Made by a program: the position numbers and the translations under genes. This document shows positions 1 to 12,700 of a stretch of 64,000 nucleotides of DNA, one piece after another. The DNA comes from Callipepla californica brunnescens. Its lineage: Eukaryota > Chordata > Aves > Galliformes > Odontophoridae. The notes under the pieces are model-generated. The model was not told where the DNA came from and made no database searches. It worked only from the letters and a program-made list of their open reading frames with translations. Location of the stretch: assembly GCA_023055505.1 (NCBI GenBank), contig JALIRH010000036.1, forward strand, positions 5,766,001 through 5,830,000, given 5' to 3'. Each line of letters opens with the position of its first letter. Position 1 is the first letter of the stretch.

Positions 1-3000
1 ACGGCAGGTGCGACCGCTCTGCGGCGTTTCCACGTCTCTCCCTTCACTTGTAGCTGTACGTGCTGATCGGATATTAAGCAGCCTTTCTTTTCCTGGTGGA
101 TAACTTGAGCCTTTCATATATTAATTTGCGTATCTACATATATATACGTGTGTATTTGTATGGCTGTGATTTACTTGCGCACATCGGTGAATTATTCATG
201 AGGGACGTTTGAGTTTTAGTTCATCCGCTTCTTAACAGAGGCTGTGAAGGTACTTTGGGCTCAGGGGCAGAAGTTCACCGTGCTGGTGGGCACAGCTCGT
301 AGTGTGGCAGTGGGGGGTGGGGTACAGGGGCACTGTAGTGGTTTCTGTGAAACCCACCCCTCGCTCAGCAGAGGGCTGTGTTCAGGTGATGAGAAACTCC
401 TGACAAACTGTGAGCTAAACCCCCGTGTGAAAGCCTCCTAACAGGGCACACACTTGGAATTCCCTGTGGTGTTTGTGAAGACCTCTGGTTTCAGGAACCT
501 GGCTCTGAGAACCCTGTGAGGGATCCCTGGCAGACCCCTCCTACACTTCAGTGGTGGTAGGAGGTGTGTGACTGTAATGTTGACCTCTCATGGAACGTGC
601 TCCCTGATGCTTTTACATACAGTGCTGAGTTTAAACAGCCTCAGACAGCCCTTCTCTATGACTGTTGAATAAAGCATCTTCTGTAGCCTGCTCAAAATCT
701 CCTAGCTCTATTTACATTTGAAGAGGCAGTGCTGTGGAATAAAACGTATTTTTATTGCTTGCATTTATTACTAAGAGCAAAAACCAAGTGCCTGGTTGCA
801 GCTTCCAAGTTCTCAGTTGCAGTGGAAATGCTCAGTCATGTCCAGGTGCTTCATCCTGCAGTGATGGAGCACCTGGTGGGAAGGCAGGGCCAGCCCAGGG
901 AGCTCAGGTGCATGCAGTGTATGTGATGGAGCAGAGGGATGGAGCCGGGACCCACCCCTTCCCAGCCCTCATTTAAGGGCTGGCAGTGGAGGTGAGGGTT
1001 TCTCTTGCTGGAGGTCCCTGTGTGGCTGAGGCTTCCAAGGGTAAGCAGCTCTTTTCCTTTGTTCCTGTGGCTGTGGTTGCTGTTCTTGGCCTTACCCTCA
1101 CTTTCTGCAGCCTGGGACTCTGCTCTCAGTGCTCTGTGTTCCATTGTGTTACAGCACTGCATCAGTAGATGAAACAGTTTAGTGGTAAATTGCACCAAAA
1201 CTGAACGCCTCAGTTAACGGTGTTGTGTCAGCGTTCGATTGCTTATACGCATTAGCAGAAAAACAAAAGAGCTATTTAAAAATGATTTTTTTCAGCAATG
1301 TCTGCATGGGATGAAATGAGCAGGAAGTGGGAAGTTGCTTTCCTTTGATCCATGCCAAAAGGGAGACCTGTGTGATGCTCAGACCTGACAGAGCAGCAGA
1401 AGGATGGAAGCTTTCAGAGCTGCTCATCAGGGTGTTGCAATGGAAGGGCACTCTGCCTTACTCTGGCATCTGAGGTGCTTTGCTTGGTACAGAAAAAGGT
1501 TGAGAAGGAGAGCAGATGCAATCTGACTAAATGCTTTTTGGGCTCTTCAGCGGGGATTTCTTGCTTCTTGTGTGATGCTCCCATGGTGCTGCTGTAAGCG
1601 GGAAGGATCTGCTCGTCCTGTGTGTGCTCAGCATCAGCTTTCTGTGATTGTGATCCACAACCAGCCAAGTCAGCTGTTGCCATGCTGCACAGCCCGAGCT
1701 GCCAGCTTTTCCCGAGGGAAGTCTCTCCCTCCTCTCCTAGTGTTCCCAGAAGACGGCTAATTAAAACTACAGATGCAGTTTAAAAATACACTTGCCAGAT
1801 GTTTGTTTAAAGTGACCTACAACTGACAGCAAAAATAGAAAAGGCCGAGCGTGTTTGATGCCGTAACGTAACCTTTCTGTAGGCTGCCACTCTGTATGCT
1901 AATGGAACACAGCTGAATTCCAGAGCCAGACCTGCCAGGCCATAAAGCAAACTGCTCTGAAAGCAATGCATCAGTAATTCTTATCACCTGGCATCTGGAG
2001 CGCCTGTGAAAGCCGACTCTCTAACTAGAACATGGCATATCATGATTTAGGAGGAAGCTCTGATTTTGCAATCTGCGGGCAATTTGGGCTGATGGATCTG
2101 CTTGCTAAAGCAAATACAGGTCTGCTCAGGACAAACAGCTTTGTTCTGCAGAGCCTCAGCTTTGGAACGCTCCGGTACCGATGTGGCTGCAGCGTGGCTG
2201 TTGGGTGTGTGCTGTCCCAGCGGAGGCACGTGCTGCTCACGGGGTGCATGAACTGCAGTTTTGGGGTCATTTAGTGATAGTGATTCATATTTTGTTTTCT
2301 GACAAAAAATAATATATATATTGATAATTGTTTTCTAATCAATTTTCTTTCAAGTGAATTGACTTTGTGTTTTCCTCAGTATAACGATTTATAGGCAACA
2401 AAATGCCTATTGGCACATGTGTCCAAGAAAAAGCATGGATTAAATTACAATGAGAAATGGATATTTTCACTCTGTAGTTATTTCAGGCAACTTCTGCGGC
2501 TGAAGTTGAGCTGCTTTCAGACTCTGTGGGGCATCAGGCTGATATCTTTGTGTCTCTAATCACCCGTGGACCCTCTGATGTCCGCACATCTCCGTTCTGT
2601 GCCGTGGTCGTGCCAAGGTGCAGGAAGCACTGTGTGTCCCTGGGGAACGTTGCTGGTGTGACTCTTTTCTGTGTTTCTTACCAGCAGCCGTCTGTGGGAG
2701 CACTTTGTCAGATGCAGCTGTTACCCCAAATCCCCAGGGGATAACGTGGGGCTCCCAGTGTTACGCCGCTGGATGCCCCGCAGGGTCAGCGTCCTGCTGA
2801 TGCTGGCTCTTCCCAGACCCACTGCTGTGTGCCCGTGTTGTAATGGTTCTTCTTTGAAAATCATCTGAACTGGGAAGATGTGGGATTACAGACTGGTAGG
2901 GAAATAAAAACATTACTTATCGGGATTTTAAAATAGCAGTACGTTCTGACCTTCAAAGCCAACTCTCCGAAGTGATCTGTAGTTCTTGAAATCAGCCTTT

Positions 3001-3184
3001 GCTGCAGCCACTGAGAGATGTAGAGGCTGCTGAGCATTGAAGAGGGGGAGTTTTCCTTTTGCTTTTACCTTTTTTCCCCCTCTCGCTGGCAGGGCAGGTG
3101 GTTCACAGGACTGACTTCCTTCCAAGCTCTTTTGTGTTCTCTCTGCTCTCTCACTCTGTGCTTCCCTGCACCTGTGCTCTTCTC
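1..3184. other. unique non-coding sequence
   Basis: I see no gene, RNA gene or recognisable transposon here. Frames longer than 60 codons are present but overlap on opposite strands and show no domain. The first 250 bases are AT-rich with a short mixed TA/TG tract near 140-160. A G-rich run lies at 312-330 but has only three G-runs of four or more, so it is not a canonical quadruplex. An AT-rich patch lies at about 2280-2480. The + strand is visibly rich in T and G. Intron or intergenic DNA is the simplest reading. Confidence 0.5.
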
Positions 3185-3332
3185 TCATGGAATCCCTAAT
3201 GTTGGACAGGAGCTCCAACATCATCCAGTCCAGCTGTCCGCCTACCACCAATCTTTTCCCACTAAACCACATTCCTCAGCAGAACACATTGATGTTTCTC
3301 AGACACCTCTGGGGACTGTGACCCCACCATGT
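3185..3332 (-). mobile_element. CR1 LINE 3' fragment, old, minus strand
   Basis: On the + strand this reads as the reverse complement of a CR1 tail. It begins with a degraded form of the terminal repeat (tcatggaatccc) and passes through tcatccagtccagctgtcc. It continues with a block resembling the CR1 phrase for 'cccactaaaccac' and ends near a form of 'acacctctggggactgtgaccccacca'. The order of these blocks matches the antisense of the CR1 3' untranslated region. Only about 150 bp remain, as expected from the usual 5' truncation. Divergence is clear to the eye, so this is an old, inactive copy. Ends are approximate. Confidence 0.85.
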
Positions 3333-6300
3333 CCTAAATCCCAGTGATGGGAGTGAGGTGTTGGCGTCCGTGCGGGGAGCAGAGCAGTGTGAGTCCCCTG
3401 GCACAGCCTGGCAGCGGAGGAGCTGGCACAGAGCAGTGGGCAGTGCTGTCCTCCTTCAGGTTATCCCTTCAGAGCACGTGGGCTCACAAACAGTGGTGGT
3501 AAATTGCGTGAAGGCTGAGAACTAATCCTGACCACAGTTAGCACTGAGGAGCAATTGGTGGTACATGGAAGGAATGCATTTTGTGCTTGAGCTGCAAGGT
3601 CAGTGTTCTGCAGGATGCTGTGGAAGGATGCTGCAGAAGTGCAGCTGTTTGTGCACAGTTCTCATCAAGTCCTGCTGGCCTTTGTAGCACACAGCACGAG
3701 AGGTGCTCAGAATGAATGTCTGATGGTTCTCCCTCCTCATAAACATCATCTGCATGCATTAGCTGCAGACAGCCTCGGCTCAGCAGTTTGGTCAGAGTCC
3801 AGTGGTTTCTCTGCAGAATGCTAAATCATGTCTGTCTTGGTCTGGGCTTTTTGCCCTCTCTGAGGAGTAAATAAGACTCTGAAAGGGACAAATGTTGTGG
3901 CTCACACAGCAAAATGAAGTTTAAATGCGTTAATAGTAATATAAATGCTTATTATAAACTGAGGGCTCTATAAAATGAGAAGCAGTGTTTGATTTTTTTT
4001 GAGGTTAAGAGGTCTCTTTTTACGTTGGCTGCTGAAAAAGAGCGTCACGGGGATTTGTTCTGATTTCATAACACCGCTCTAAATTTTTGGATTTCAGCAG
4101 CTCCTGATTTACCTTCCCGCTGAGTTCAGAAGTGGCTCTGAGTACACAGGGCTTTTTCTTTTTTTTCTTTTTTTTTTTTCCTCAGATCCAGAGACGTGAG
4201 GTGCAAAACCTGCTTGCTGTCATGCACAGCATACGTGAGGTTCCTTCCTCTGGTTCTGCTGTCGTGCTGCCCATGCTTATGTTGGTCTTAGCCAGCAGTG
4301 CTTAACCAACCATTGTATGCCACGTTGTGTGTGCAGGTTGGCAGCCCAGTGCACTGCTTGTGATGTGTTCCCTGCCTGGCTCTGAGCCCCTCCTGTGGCA
4401 GCACTTGGGGCTTGCTGGGCAGCCCCCGTGTGTCAGAGCCCACTTAGCTCACCCCAGGAGATCCACTGTGCTGTGCTTTGTGTCTGTGTGCTGCTGCCTG
4501 GTGAAACGCGGTGCAAGGGGCTGAAAGTCACAGTGTGAATGTCAAGTTTATCAGTTTTATTTCCAAGCTGCGTGGTCAGTCTTGATTATGTTCATGTACT
4601 GCTGGGGAAGATGAGCGGGGAGGGAACCTGCTGCTCAGGTAGGGAGGTTTCCCAGCGTGGCAGTAAGGCTGTCACACAGCTTGATTTTAAAGCCAGTGAT
4701 CCTCAGCATTGCTGGTGATTAATTGCCTTTTAATTCAAAAGTTTTTTGAAAATAACTTTGAAAATGATGTGTAATTTAATTCCATTACATTCTTACTTCC
4801 TGAGCATGCTATTAGGACTTCTGTTTTCAACTCGTTTCTTCTGCAGTGCCCTTGTGAACAGTATGTTGAGCATTTTGTGGTTTCTGCAGGGCATGTAGGT
4901 ATGAAGAAAGGAATGTAAGAGGTAACGTTAAAAGGATTTGCACTGCTGGTTTCTCGTGAGCAAACCTGAAGCTGCATTGCCTTAAGAAAGGCTGAGCATT
5001 GCTGGATGTTAGTGAGCCTCGGTGCCCCTGGCCCATTATGATTCAGCAGTGGCTTCAGATGGAATAATTCTCTTGTGGGGATGCAGTTTATTACAGCTGT
5101 TCCTCCCGGTGCCCCCCTGCAGTCTGCTCCTTGGATAAGTAAAGAGAGTTCTGCTTGAGCAAAGCAGCAGGTTTTTCTGACTAAGTGGGCTGGAATGTGC
5201 ATGATTTCTTCTTACCCACGAAGATGATTGACTTTCTTTTTTTCATTTATCTGCACTTCTGATTGCTTCTCATGTGTTTTGGAATGGTATTTTCCCACCT
5301 CCCCACCTCGGTAGGGATGGTCAATGAAATTGCACTCTGCTGTTTCATCAAGGTGGCCCTGTGAGCCTGGTGAAACCAGCCTGCATCACGTGGCAGGAGC
5401 CCTGAGGATCTTTTTCTTCTGACCTCACTCACCACTCAAATATTGTCCTGTGGATATCAAATGAAAAGAGTACAACCTTATTTTTTCAAAGATCAGCCAA
5501 TCTAGCCCAAAGGTATAATAAAATCCCAAACTTTGCTTTTAGGAATCATCTTTTATAAGTAATATTTTTCGGAGTTAAGTGGTAGGTACATAGCTGTGAA
5601 ATAAAATAACGAGGATCAGTGCCCTGAAGCTGTGCAGGTTTTGTGTTGTGGTGACTTGTTTTCATGGGGGGGTTACATGATGTAAAGTTGGTTCCTTTTG
5701 CCCTAGAGAGCACTTCAGTACCAACTCACTCTGTCCTGTCCTGCTGCTGGTCCCTGTGTGATGTGTTTGGGTGTAAACTGGCGCTCCCCATAAAAGAGTT
5801 CAGGCACTTATTTGGCCTGAAGCTCTCTGCCTTGAGGTGCAGGTGCTCTCCAGTGACTCCCATTGATCTGGAGGACCTCCTGTGTTTGTTGGGGTTAATG
5901 CAAAGGCAGAGGGGTTGTGCTGGCCCAGCATGGGTCAGCTGTGAGGATCCCGGTCCACACTGGGGGAGAAGGAGTGTCTTCCGAGCAGTAGGAGTTCTGA
6001 AATACGGTCTGTGCTCTGGCTGCTGTTTGGTGAATGGAGGAAGTGTTATTTGCTTATATGTAAGAGGGATGTTGCTTCTCATGCACTCTGCTGCCACTGA
6101 CAGCCGTGTACCTTAGGATGTTTTACAGCCAGGTGGGTTTAGACAACAAATCTAATCTACAATATGAATGTGGCCGTTAGAATTCTGCACTTTTACACAT
6201 TAATGACACCACAGAATAGTGGCAATCGTATGAAGCATCATTTAACATTGCCTTGTACTCTTCTGTTCATTTATGTTTTCATTCATAGTCAATGGCCCCA

Positions 6301-7385
6301 CACCTTCAGAAGAAGCCACAGAACGCATGCTGTGCTTCTTGGAGGTGTCTTCACTCAAACAGCTACCAGGAGATCCCTGCACTCTAAAATAAACTCTTCT
6401 ACTTTACTTCGGTTCAGCATTTATGGAAGTGTAAATGCTGTGGTGTTATGGCCAAATGATAAGGTGTAGACAGAGGGAAAAAGCAAGCTGAGAGTGCCCG
6501 AGTGAACGGAGCCTTCGTACGGGGGAACAAAGTGATGTGCTCTGGCTTTGAACAGCACAGGCTATAAAACAGAAAAGCAAAGAGCAGAAAATTGAAACCA
6601 TCATGGAAGTGTCAGGTCTGGGGCGTTGGATACAAAAGTCTATCCTGATAAATAAGTGGCATATGCTTAGGACGTGGTGGATCAACACGTGACTGGGGGA
6701 GGCATTGACATCTTACACCATGGAGGCTTTTTGTGAGGTACTGCACTGCGAACAACAGAGACCCTTCAGAAAACTCTGGGAGAGAACTCTGTTCTGTTAT
6801 CTTTTGAGCTGTCACACACAGGGAAATCTGCTTGTATCTCTCTGGCCATGTCTGGAAATCACTGCACAGCCTCTGCAGGATCAGGCCATTGCTTTGTCGC
6901 TGCTGTTGTGCACTGCTGGCACATTGAAGAGCAGCGTGTTCAGCTGGAGCCTCACAAATGGCATTTACTGGCTCTGTGGCATGGAAAATAAAAACTGATT
7001 TCCAAACTTAAGTAATTTTCTGGAATAAAAAACAGGGTACCCTAAGTATTTCTGGCACTTGTACAGATTCTGTAGGTCTGTATGTGGACTTTTATACTGT
7101 CTGGAACGTGAACGTTAATTTATACATAGTGGTAATCAGTCACTAAAGGGGAAGGGAAGACACCCGAGTCGTGCCCTCAGCTCCGTGCAGGTTGATGGGA
7201 ATCCTTTGGTGCACTCCTTACATGTGCTTAAAGCTCTGGACTTGCTGAATGACCTTGAGGTGTGTGTTTTCTGCGAGTCACGGCAGCGGATATTAGGAAT
7301 GGGCTTAATTTTATTTTATGAGGGGTCGGGGCACGCTGGGTGGTAGGATGTGCACGTAGGATGTGCATCCTCCAGAAGGGCCGTG
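3333..7385. other. unique non-coding sequence
   Basis: No gene is recognised. A long pyrimidine tract at 4152-4181 followed by CAG at 4183-4185 resembles a splice acceptor, but nothing downstream looks like an exon. A minus-strand frame at 4735-5202 is open for 155 codons and one on the + strand at 5664-6116 for 150 codons. Neither has a recognisable domain, and the second is also largely open on the opposite strand (5726-6097). These are most likely chance open frames. Confidence 0.45.
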
Positions 7386-7610
7386 CGGTGTGTTGGAATC
7401 ACTCTGTAAACTTTCTGCTGTACCTGCAGGAGACCTTGAACTATAAAGCAGCATTTTATTATCGGCGTGATGCTGGACTCTTGCTGTAATGCCAATGTCA
7501 GAAAGATTGTTAATAAATAATGAACAGCAGAATGAGCCAAGGGCTGACCTTTTGTAGAGCACCATCTGTCACAGGAGCTTCACTTGATCTTTACTTCCAG
7601 TGTTGATTTC
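7386..7610 (-). mobile_element. decayed non-LTR reverse transcriptase fragment (CR1/L2-like LINE)
   Basis: The minus-strand translation from about 7565 downwards contains SALGSF, then SLFINNLSDI, then QHHADNKMLLYSS, then AESLQSDSN. These fall in the order of the reverse-transcriptase palm of CR1/L2-type LINEs, where one expects a (S)VLGPLLF-like block, an FINDL block, the catalytic ADD box and an LQ.DLN-like block. The catalytic F/YADD box reads HADN, so one key aspartate is lost. Just upstream on the same strand, in another frame, VTDGALQ resembles the VTSGVPQG block, which implies a frameshift near 7550. An in-frame stop lies just before 7565. The piece is short, disabled and old. The family (ancient L2/L3-like or old CR1) cannot be fixed by eye. 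Confidence 0.7.
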
Positions 7611-9454
7611 TTTTCCCGTCCCCCTTTGGGGATATTGTAGTTTTCGGTCTTATGAACAGCTTTTGTCTGACTTGTAAAAACTCTTGTAAAATTGAGAGGT
7701 TCTCAGCTTTCATGGGAGACAAATATTTGGGGAACTAAATCACGAATATTTGTGGAACTGCCAGCAGCTGTAAATTATCCTCCTCAGACCGAGCAGATGT
7801 AGCAGAGGAAAGTCCCTTTAAAAAGTCCGTGGCTCTGGTGAGTTAGAGGGAATGTCTGAGAGCTTCCTTGGGACAGTAGATTATAACCTGAATTTACAGC
7901 TGCTGTGTTTTCCACCTTCTATATTTCCTGGTAATGGTAAAGTAGGGAAGAAAAAATATAGGTAAAGAGTTTGCTTAGCACGTATTTTTCAGATGGGGCT
8001 CGCTCGTGGGACCTTAGATTGATTTGGTGTGAGTGTGGAGGTTACCTGTGCACAACAAATGGGCTGAGGTGGGTGAATGCTCCCAGCCCACTGTGTGTGC
8101 CTTGTACGGTGTGGGAGCACACAGCAGGGAGATGTGGGCACTGCTATTTCAGCTTGTTCCTAAGCGAGTCCTTTCCAAAAGCATGCAGCTTCACTCCCAT
8201 ATTTTGCTGTATAAGTGGTCTGTAAGGCAGCGTGGTTCCAGTGTGCTCCCTCCGTTCCTGGCAGCAGTGCCATCAGTTGAAGGAAATGGTAATCAAGTGT
8301 GTTATAATACAAAATTTCTATTCTTAATTCTTTGTGATCTGAACATCTTGAATCGTGGAATTTAGATATAGGGAAAATCTATTCTGTGACTTATCCTGTC
8401 TTTTCAGCCAAAATTGGATTGTGCCCTGAGGTGTATTTTCTGATATTGTGTGGAATCTGAAATGTTTCAGATGATGAAACTTCCGACACTTGGCCGGGAG
8501 GTGATTTTAAGATGTCATAAATCACAGTGCCGTGAAGATTTCATAGTGTTCCACCTGAGCTGAGAAGGAATTTCCTTCTTTCTACGCTCTGTAAATTTTT
8601 GTCCATCTACAGAAATGTTGTGCTTTCTCCCTTGGTGTCTGATGCTCTTTTTGGTGCACAACTCCAGCTGCATTGTGCTTTCTTTGCTGGGGCTCAGGAT
8701 GCAGTGAAGCTTGCTGTGTATTGCTGTCTTTCTTAGTGTTCATTTGAAGGTAGTTTGTACGTAGCTCCTTTCAGTCTCTGTATCGTGTTCACGTTGACTC
8801 CTTGCTTCCTATGACTCTAAAGGAAACTAATTTCTGCTGCAGCATGTTGCGAGGTCCTATTTCAGAACTGCTTTGATTTGGCTGTGGTTCAGATGTGAAT
8901 TATTCCCCCTCCCACACGCTCACACAGAATGATTGTTGTAATTATGTTTGCCATGTGAGAGATGCTGCAGGGATGGACCCAACTGCGCGTGGATCACGTA
9001 GGTGTGACTCGGGATGCTGAAGGCAAGGAGAGTGTAGGAATGGATGAAAAGTTTGGGTGTAGAGATGCTGATGGAGATGCTATTTGTAATCTCAAGTAGG
9101 AAAGCAAATCTTGATGCTCAGGAATCCTCCGTTGGTGGTGTCACTGTGATGTGACCTTTAGGCAATGCAGCACTGGTGCTGGCAGACTGAGAAAGCAAGG
9201 TGCTCAGAGTGCAGCACCAGGCTGCAGCACTCGGCCAGCCTGGCACAGGCTGTGTCCCTCCCATGCATGCTGGCAGCTCAGGGTGTGCTCTGCTGGGCAG
9301 CCTGTGCTGTGTCAGGGTCCGTATTTCCAGGAGTTAATTCTGGGCCCGGCTGTGCATCAGTAGCCCTCCAATTTATGCAAGAAGTGACCTTTGCCTGCAT
9401 TTTTTTCCCCTGTTTCTGTCCTCCCTTTACAGTCTTTTTCTCTCCTAAAGAGTG
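7611..9454. other. unique non-coding sequence
   Basis: No gene or transposon is recognised. The stretch is T-rich on the + strand and has few CpG dinucleotides. A patch at about 8470-8560 has a GATGATGAA string and later a CTGAG string, which superficially recalls C/D snoRNA boxes. It lacks a convincing terminal stem, so I do not call it an RNA gene. Confidence 0.4.
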
Positions 9455-9785
9455 CTGACGGGAGCTTTCTTCTTGTCATTTTGGAGATCGTCAACAAATT
9501 CTGCGGAGAGGTGACCTCCATTACGAGAGAGAGATCGGCACTTGGACGGAGCCCAAGCTCGAGTGCCAGAGCCCTCCTTTGACTGGCAAGGTGACATTGT
9601 GTGTCATATCAGCATTCACGACCAGCTCCCTTCTCCGCAGAGAGTAATTATTTCTTTCGGAGAGAAAGGTCCAATTTGCTGTAAAGAACAGAGCCCCAGG
9701 TAACAACGAAAGGAGCCTGCCCGTGAGCTCCCCCGACATGAAAGCGGTGCAGAACCGAACCTCTCGTTGCAATAGCTGCTCTGCT
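9455..9785. promoter_or_regulatory. short CpG-rich block, possible regulatory element
   Basis: Hand counting bases 9481-9780 gives 157 G+C of 300 (52%) and 15 CpG, an observed/expected ratio of about 0.74. That narrowly meets classic CpG-island criteria. The row just upstream (9361-9420) has no CpG at all. There is no repeat match and no coding frame spans the block. Retained CpG in a CpG-poor background suggests unmethylated or selected DNA, such as an enhancer or a conserved non-coding element. That function is inference. An unrecognised exon is the main alternative. Confidence 0.3.
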
Positions 9786-12700
9786 TGATTTATTACGTTT
9801 ATTTTTACTTTCCCCCTGTCAGATGGGGTTGGGCTGTTGACACTGCAGCTCGGCAGGCAGGGGCTGCTGAATTGCAGCTGCCCGCTCCGTGCAGGATGCT
9901 TTGGTGTGGACTCTGCACCTTTCATACGGATCGCAGGGTTTATTGCTTTAAACTGCTGCTCAGCTGAAGGTAATAAATGCTCTTCAGCTTTCTTGCAGCA
10001 TTAGTATTACAGTGCAAGCACAGGGAGGCAGCCAGGAGCACCGGGGAGCACAAACTGCCATCTCCTATCCTGAATTGAAATTAGGTGCAAGAAGAGAGCT
10101 CTAGGTTTTTGAAGCCAGGATTCTGGTAACGTTATTCTGGGGATTCCATGTTGTAGCTAAGGTGGAGCACTTCCTGGGGAAGCGTGCTTGTGAAGCCCTG
10201 TAGGGGTCTGCACTGTGGTGGAGCCACATGAGTGCCCATTGCTGGGTCAGACGGACCGCAGCGTGCCCAGCAGCGAGCTCCGTGCAGCTCTAACAGCCTC
10301 CTAACTTACACTTTTAATTGAGCCTGCAGTTTTGCTGACAGGACTGCTTCTCATAAGAATGAGAGATTCTGCAGTCCTCTTAAACAGAGGAAACAACTTT
10401 ATTCGAGTCAAAGTACATGGAAAGATAAAACTTGAAAGTCAATTGACTCAGATGTGGGGAAAAAAAATGCAGCTTGGTTATTATGGCACATGCTAAATTT
10501 TAATAGCATTTAGAAAGTGTTTTGTGGGGTAGAAAAGAGAAGCAAGCCTATCAAACCTCAGCTGTGTTCTGTTTTATAGTGCAGAACATTTTTCTACTAC
10601 CATCCAAAGGCTTTAAAACGTAATAACACATGGTTGAACCCAAGAGTTGTAAGATATATGTTAAAAGCATGCATACAAGGGAGTGGAAAGAGTAATTCCA
10701 CTGCAGAGCAGGTAGGATTTAGGCAGTGATGCTCTCAGTGGAAAACCCTCCTTGCTTTCTTCTGCTTTGCAGATGTTTACTGACACATACCAGCGCCTGA
10801 AGAATAACATTTTGAAAACTTTCGATGTAAAAATGTGAACCTGAAGAGTTTGAACTGCTGCTCCCCATCTCTTGAGCAGGTGCTGTTGCTGCTGATGTCC
10901 GGTTTTTGTTTGTACTGCTTGTTTTTCACTTTATTTCCTCCTTAAAGACACAGTGCTTCTTTTGCACAGATCTGCAGTCCTCTTGTCTTTATCCCCTGGC
11001 CAGGCAGCCCTTCTGCACTTGCTGCGCACGGCTGCGGAGCACTGTGCAGGTGAGCCATCGCTGCTGTTAGCTGAGGTGCTCTGCCTTGTCACTGTGCCTT
11101 GCTCTCAGTAATGGCACCAAAAACTAAAGATTACCTGCGTTCTGATCTTCCTTCCAGTGATGTAGCAGCTTGTGAGTGTCTTTCCCGGGTGAATTAGTCA
11201 AAAGGTTTATTTGCACGGCACTAGCTCTGCTACTTGAGGTTTTAAAAACGAAATTCTTAGGTGTCTCAGAGCAGATCTGCTGTGCTCTGTGCTCCAGCCA
11301 TCCTAATTGCTGCCCGTATTGCAGCCGTCACCCCCCATCAGAGGTGTGAACAGCTGATGCCGAAAAGACAGAAATCAACTGTGCTGGAGTGGTGTGGTGG
11401 GGGCAGCTGTCAGCTGGGCTGGAAGCTGGCTGTCCTGGCAGCCCGTGGCTGCTCGCCCCGGGGCGGCTGGCGTAGCTCTGAATGGATGCACTTTGGCAGA
11501 TAAGCTTCTGCTATTTATGTATTTTCTCCTCTGTCTGACTGAGTCTTAAAAATGGAGCACACTGCTCATGCAAGGTGAAAAATCTGTCCGTGCAGCCTTG
11601 GAGTGGAAGGAGCACTGCTTCTCTCTGCTTGTTGCGTGTCCTGGCTCACGGGAGTCACCTCAGGGGCACAGTGTGGTGTAACGGAGCTGCAGCTGGGACA
11701 CCAAATCAGGAACGTGCCTTTGGAAGCACTGCTATAGATGTATTCTTTAGGTAATGTTGTACTGATAACGTCAAAGATTATGTGAAGTAATTACTGGGCC
11801 AGCTTCCTGGATGCGTGGCGGGAGGATGGGTTGACCAACCCTCATGGCATCCCTGTGCAGTAGGGTAGCAGTTTCTTTCTTCAGTCTTCAGGGCCAGAAG
11901 GACTGATGCTATCAGCAGGTTTTATAACCTGGGTTTTTCTTTCTTTTCTTGCACTGAAGGCTCCTCCTGTTTCTGTGCAATGAAAAGTTACAGCACACGT
12001 ATGCAGACTGGCTCATTTCTTTAAAAAAAGCTTTTCCTTCACTGTAGCAACTCACCTCTGGCTCGTGGCAGCTTAATGGAGGTGAGATCCGAGCGCATTA
12101 AAACCCTTCTGTATAAATCTGGAAATGGTTTGCCTTTCAAGCAGGAGTCTTATCAGATCAGGACTATCTGAGAAGTTAATCTGATGTCAGTTTCTATGGA
12201 ATCTGTGTAATGCTATGAACAACAGCATCCCTCCGTGGTACAGCATCCCACTGGAGGAAGGGATGGCGAGGAGGGGAGAAAGGAAAACAAGGGAAGGAAA
12301 GCAGCTCTTGCTTGGGGTAAGTGGGAGACCAGCAAGGCTGAACAGGCACACAGCTACTGAGGTGGTTTGTGTTTCCTGTATGGATAGTGTCCTGTGGGTC
12401 AGACTTTAAATGTTGCCATGCATATTAGTTTACAGACATATTTAATGGTCTTGCTTATGCACGTGGCTGTCTGAATGCTCTCATGGAGTGGGAGCGGAGC
12501 TGTACTGTCAGAAATGCAGCAGTGACTGAAAAGAGACGTGCAGGAAAGCACTTCTTTCTCTTTCACTCCCTGTAGCTCTAGCTATGGAAACCTACACATT
12601 ACCTGAGGAGCAGTATTAGTCCTCAGCTCCTAAACAAAGATGCTGCCTTTAATAGAGCTTGCTTTGAAACATAACTCATGGAGTTGTACAAATACCTCAT

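Noticed and set aside
312..330. G-quadruplex candidate
   Set aside because: Only three separate G-runs are present.
4152..4235. Splice-acceptor-like pyrimidine tract and CAG (4183-4185), with a donor-like gtgagg 49 bases later
   Set aside because: The enclosed 49 bases show no protein similarity. Such pairs are common by chance in vertebrate DNA.
4735..5202. 155-codon minus-strand frame
   Set aside because: No recognised domain, and an alternative minus-strand frame is open within it. A chance open frame is more likely.
8465..8570. C/D snoRNA-like GATGATGA and CTGAG strings
   Set aside because: No convincing terminal stem or internal C'/D' boxes, and spacing is arbitrary.
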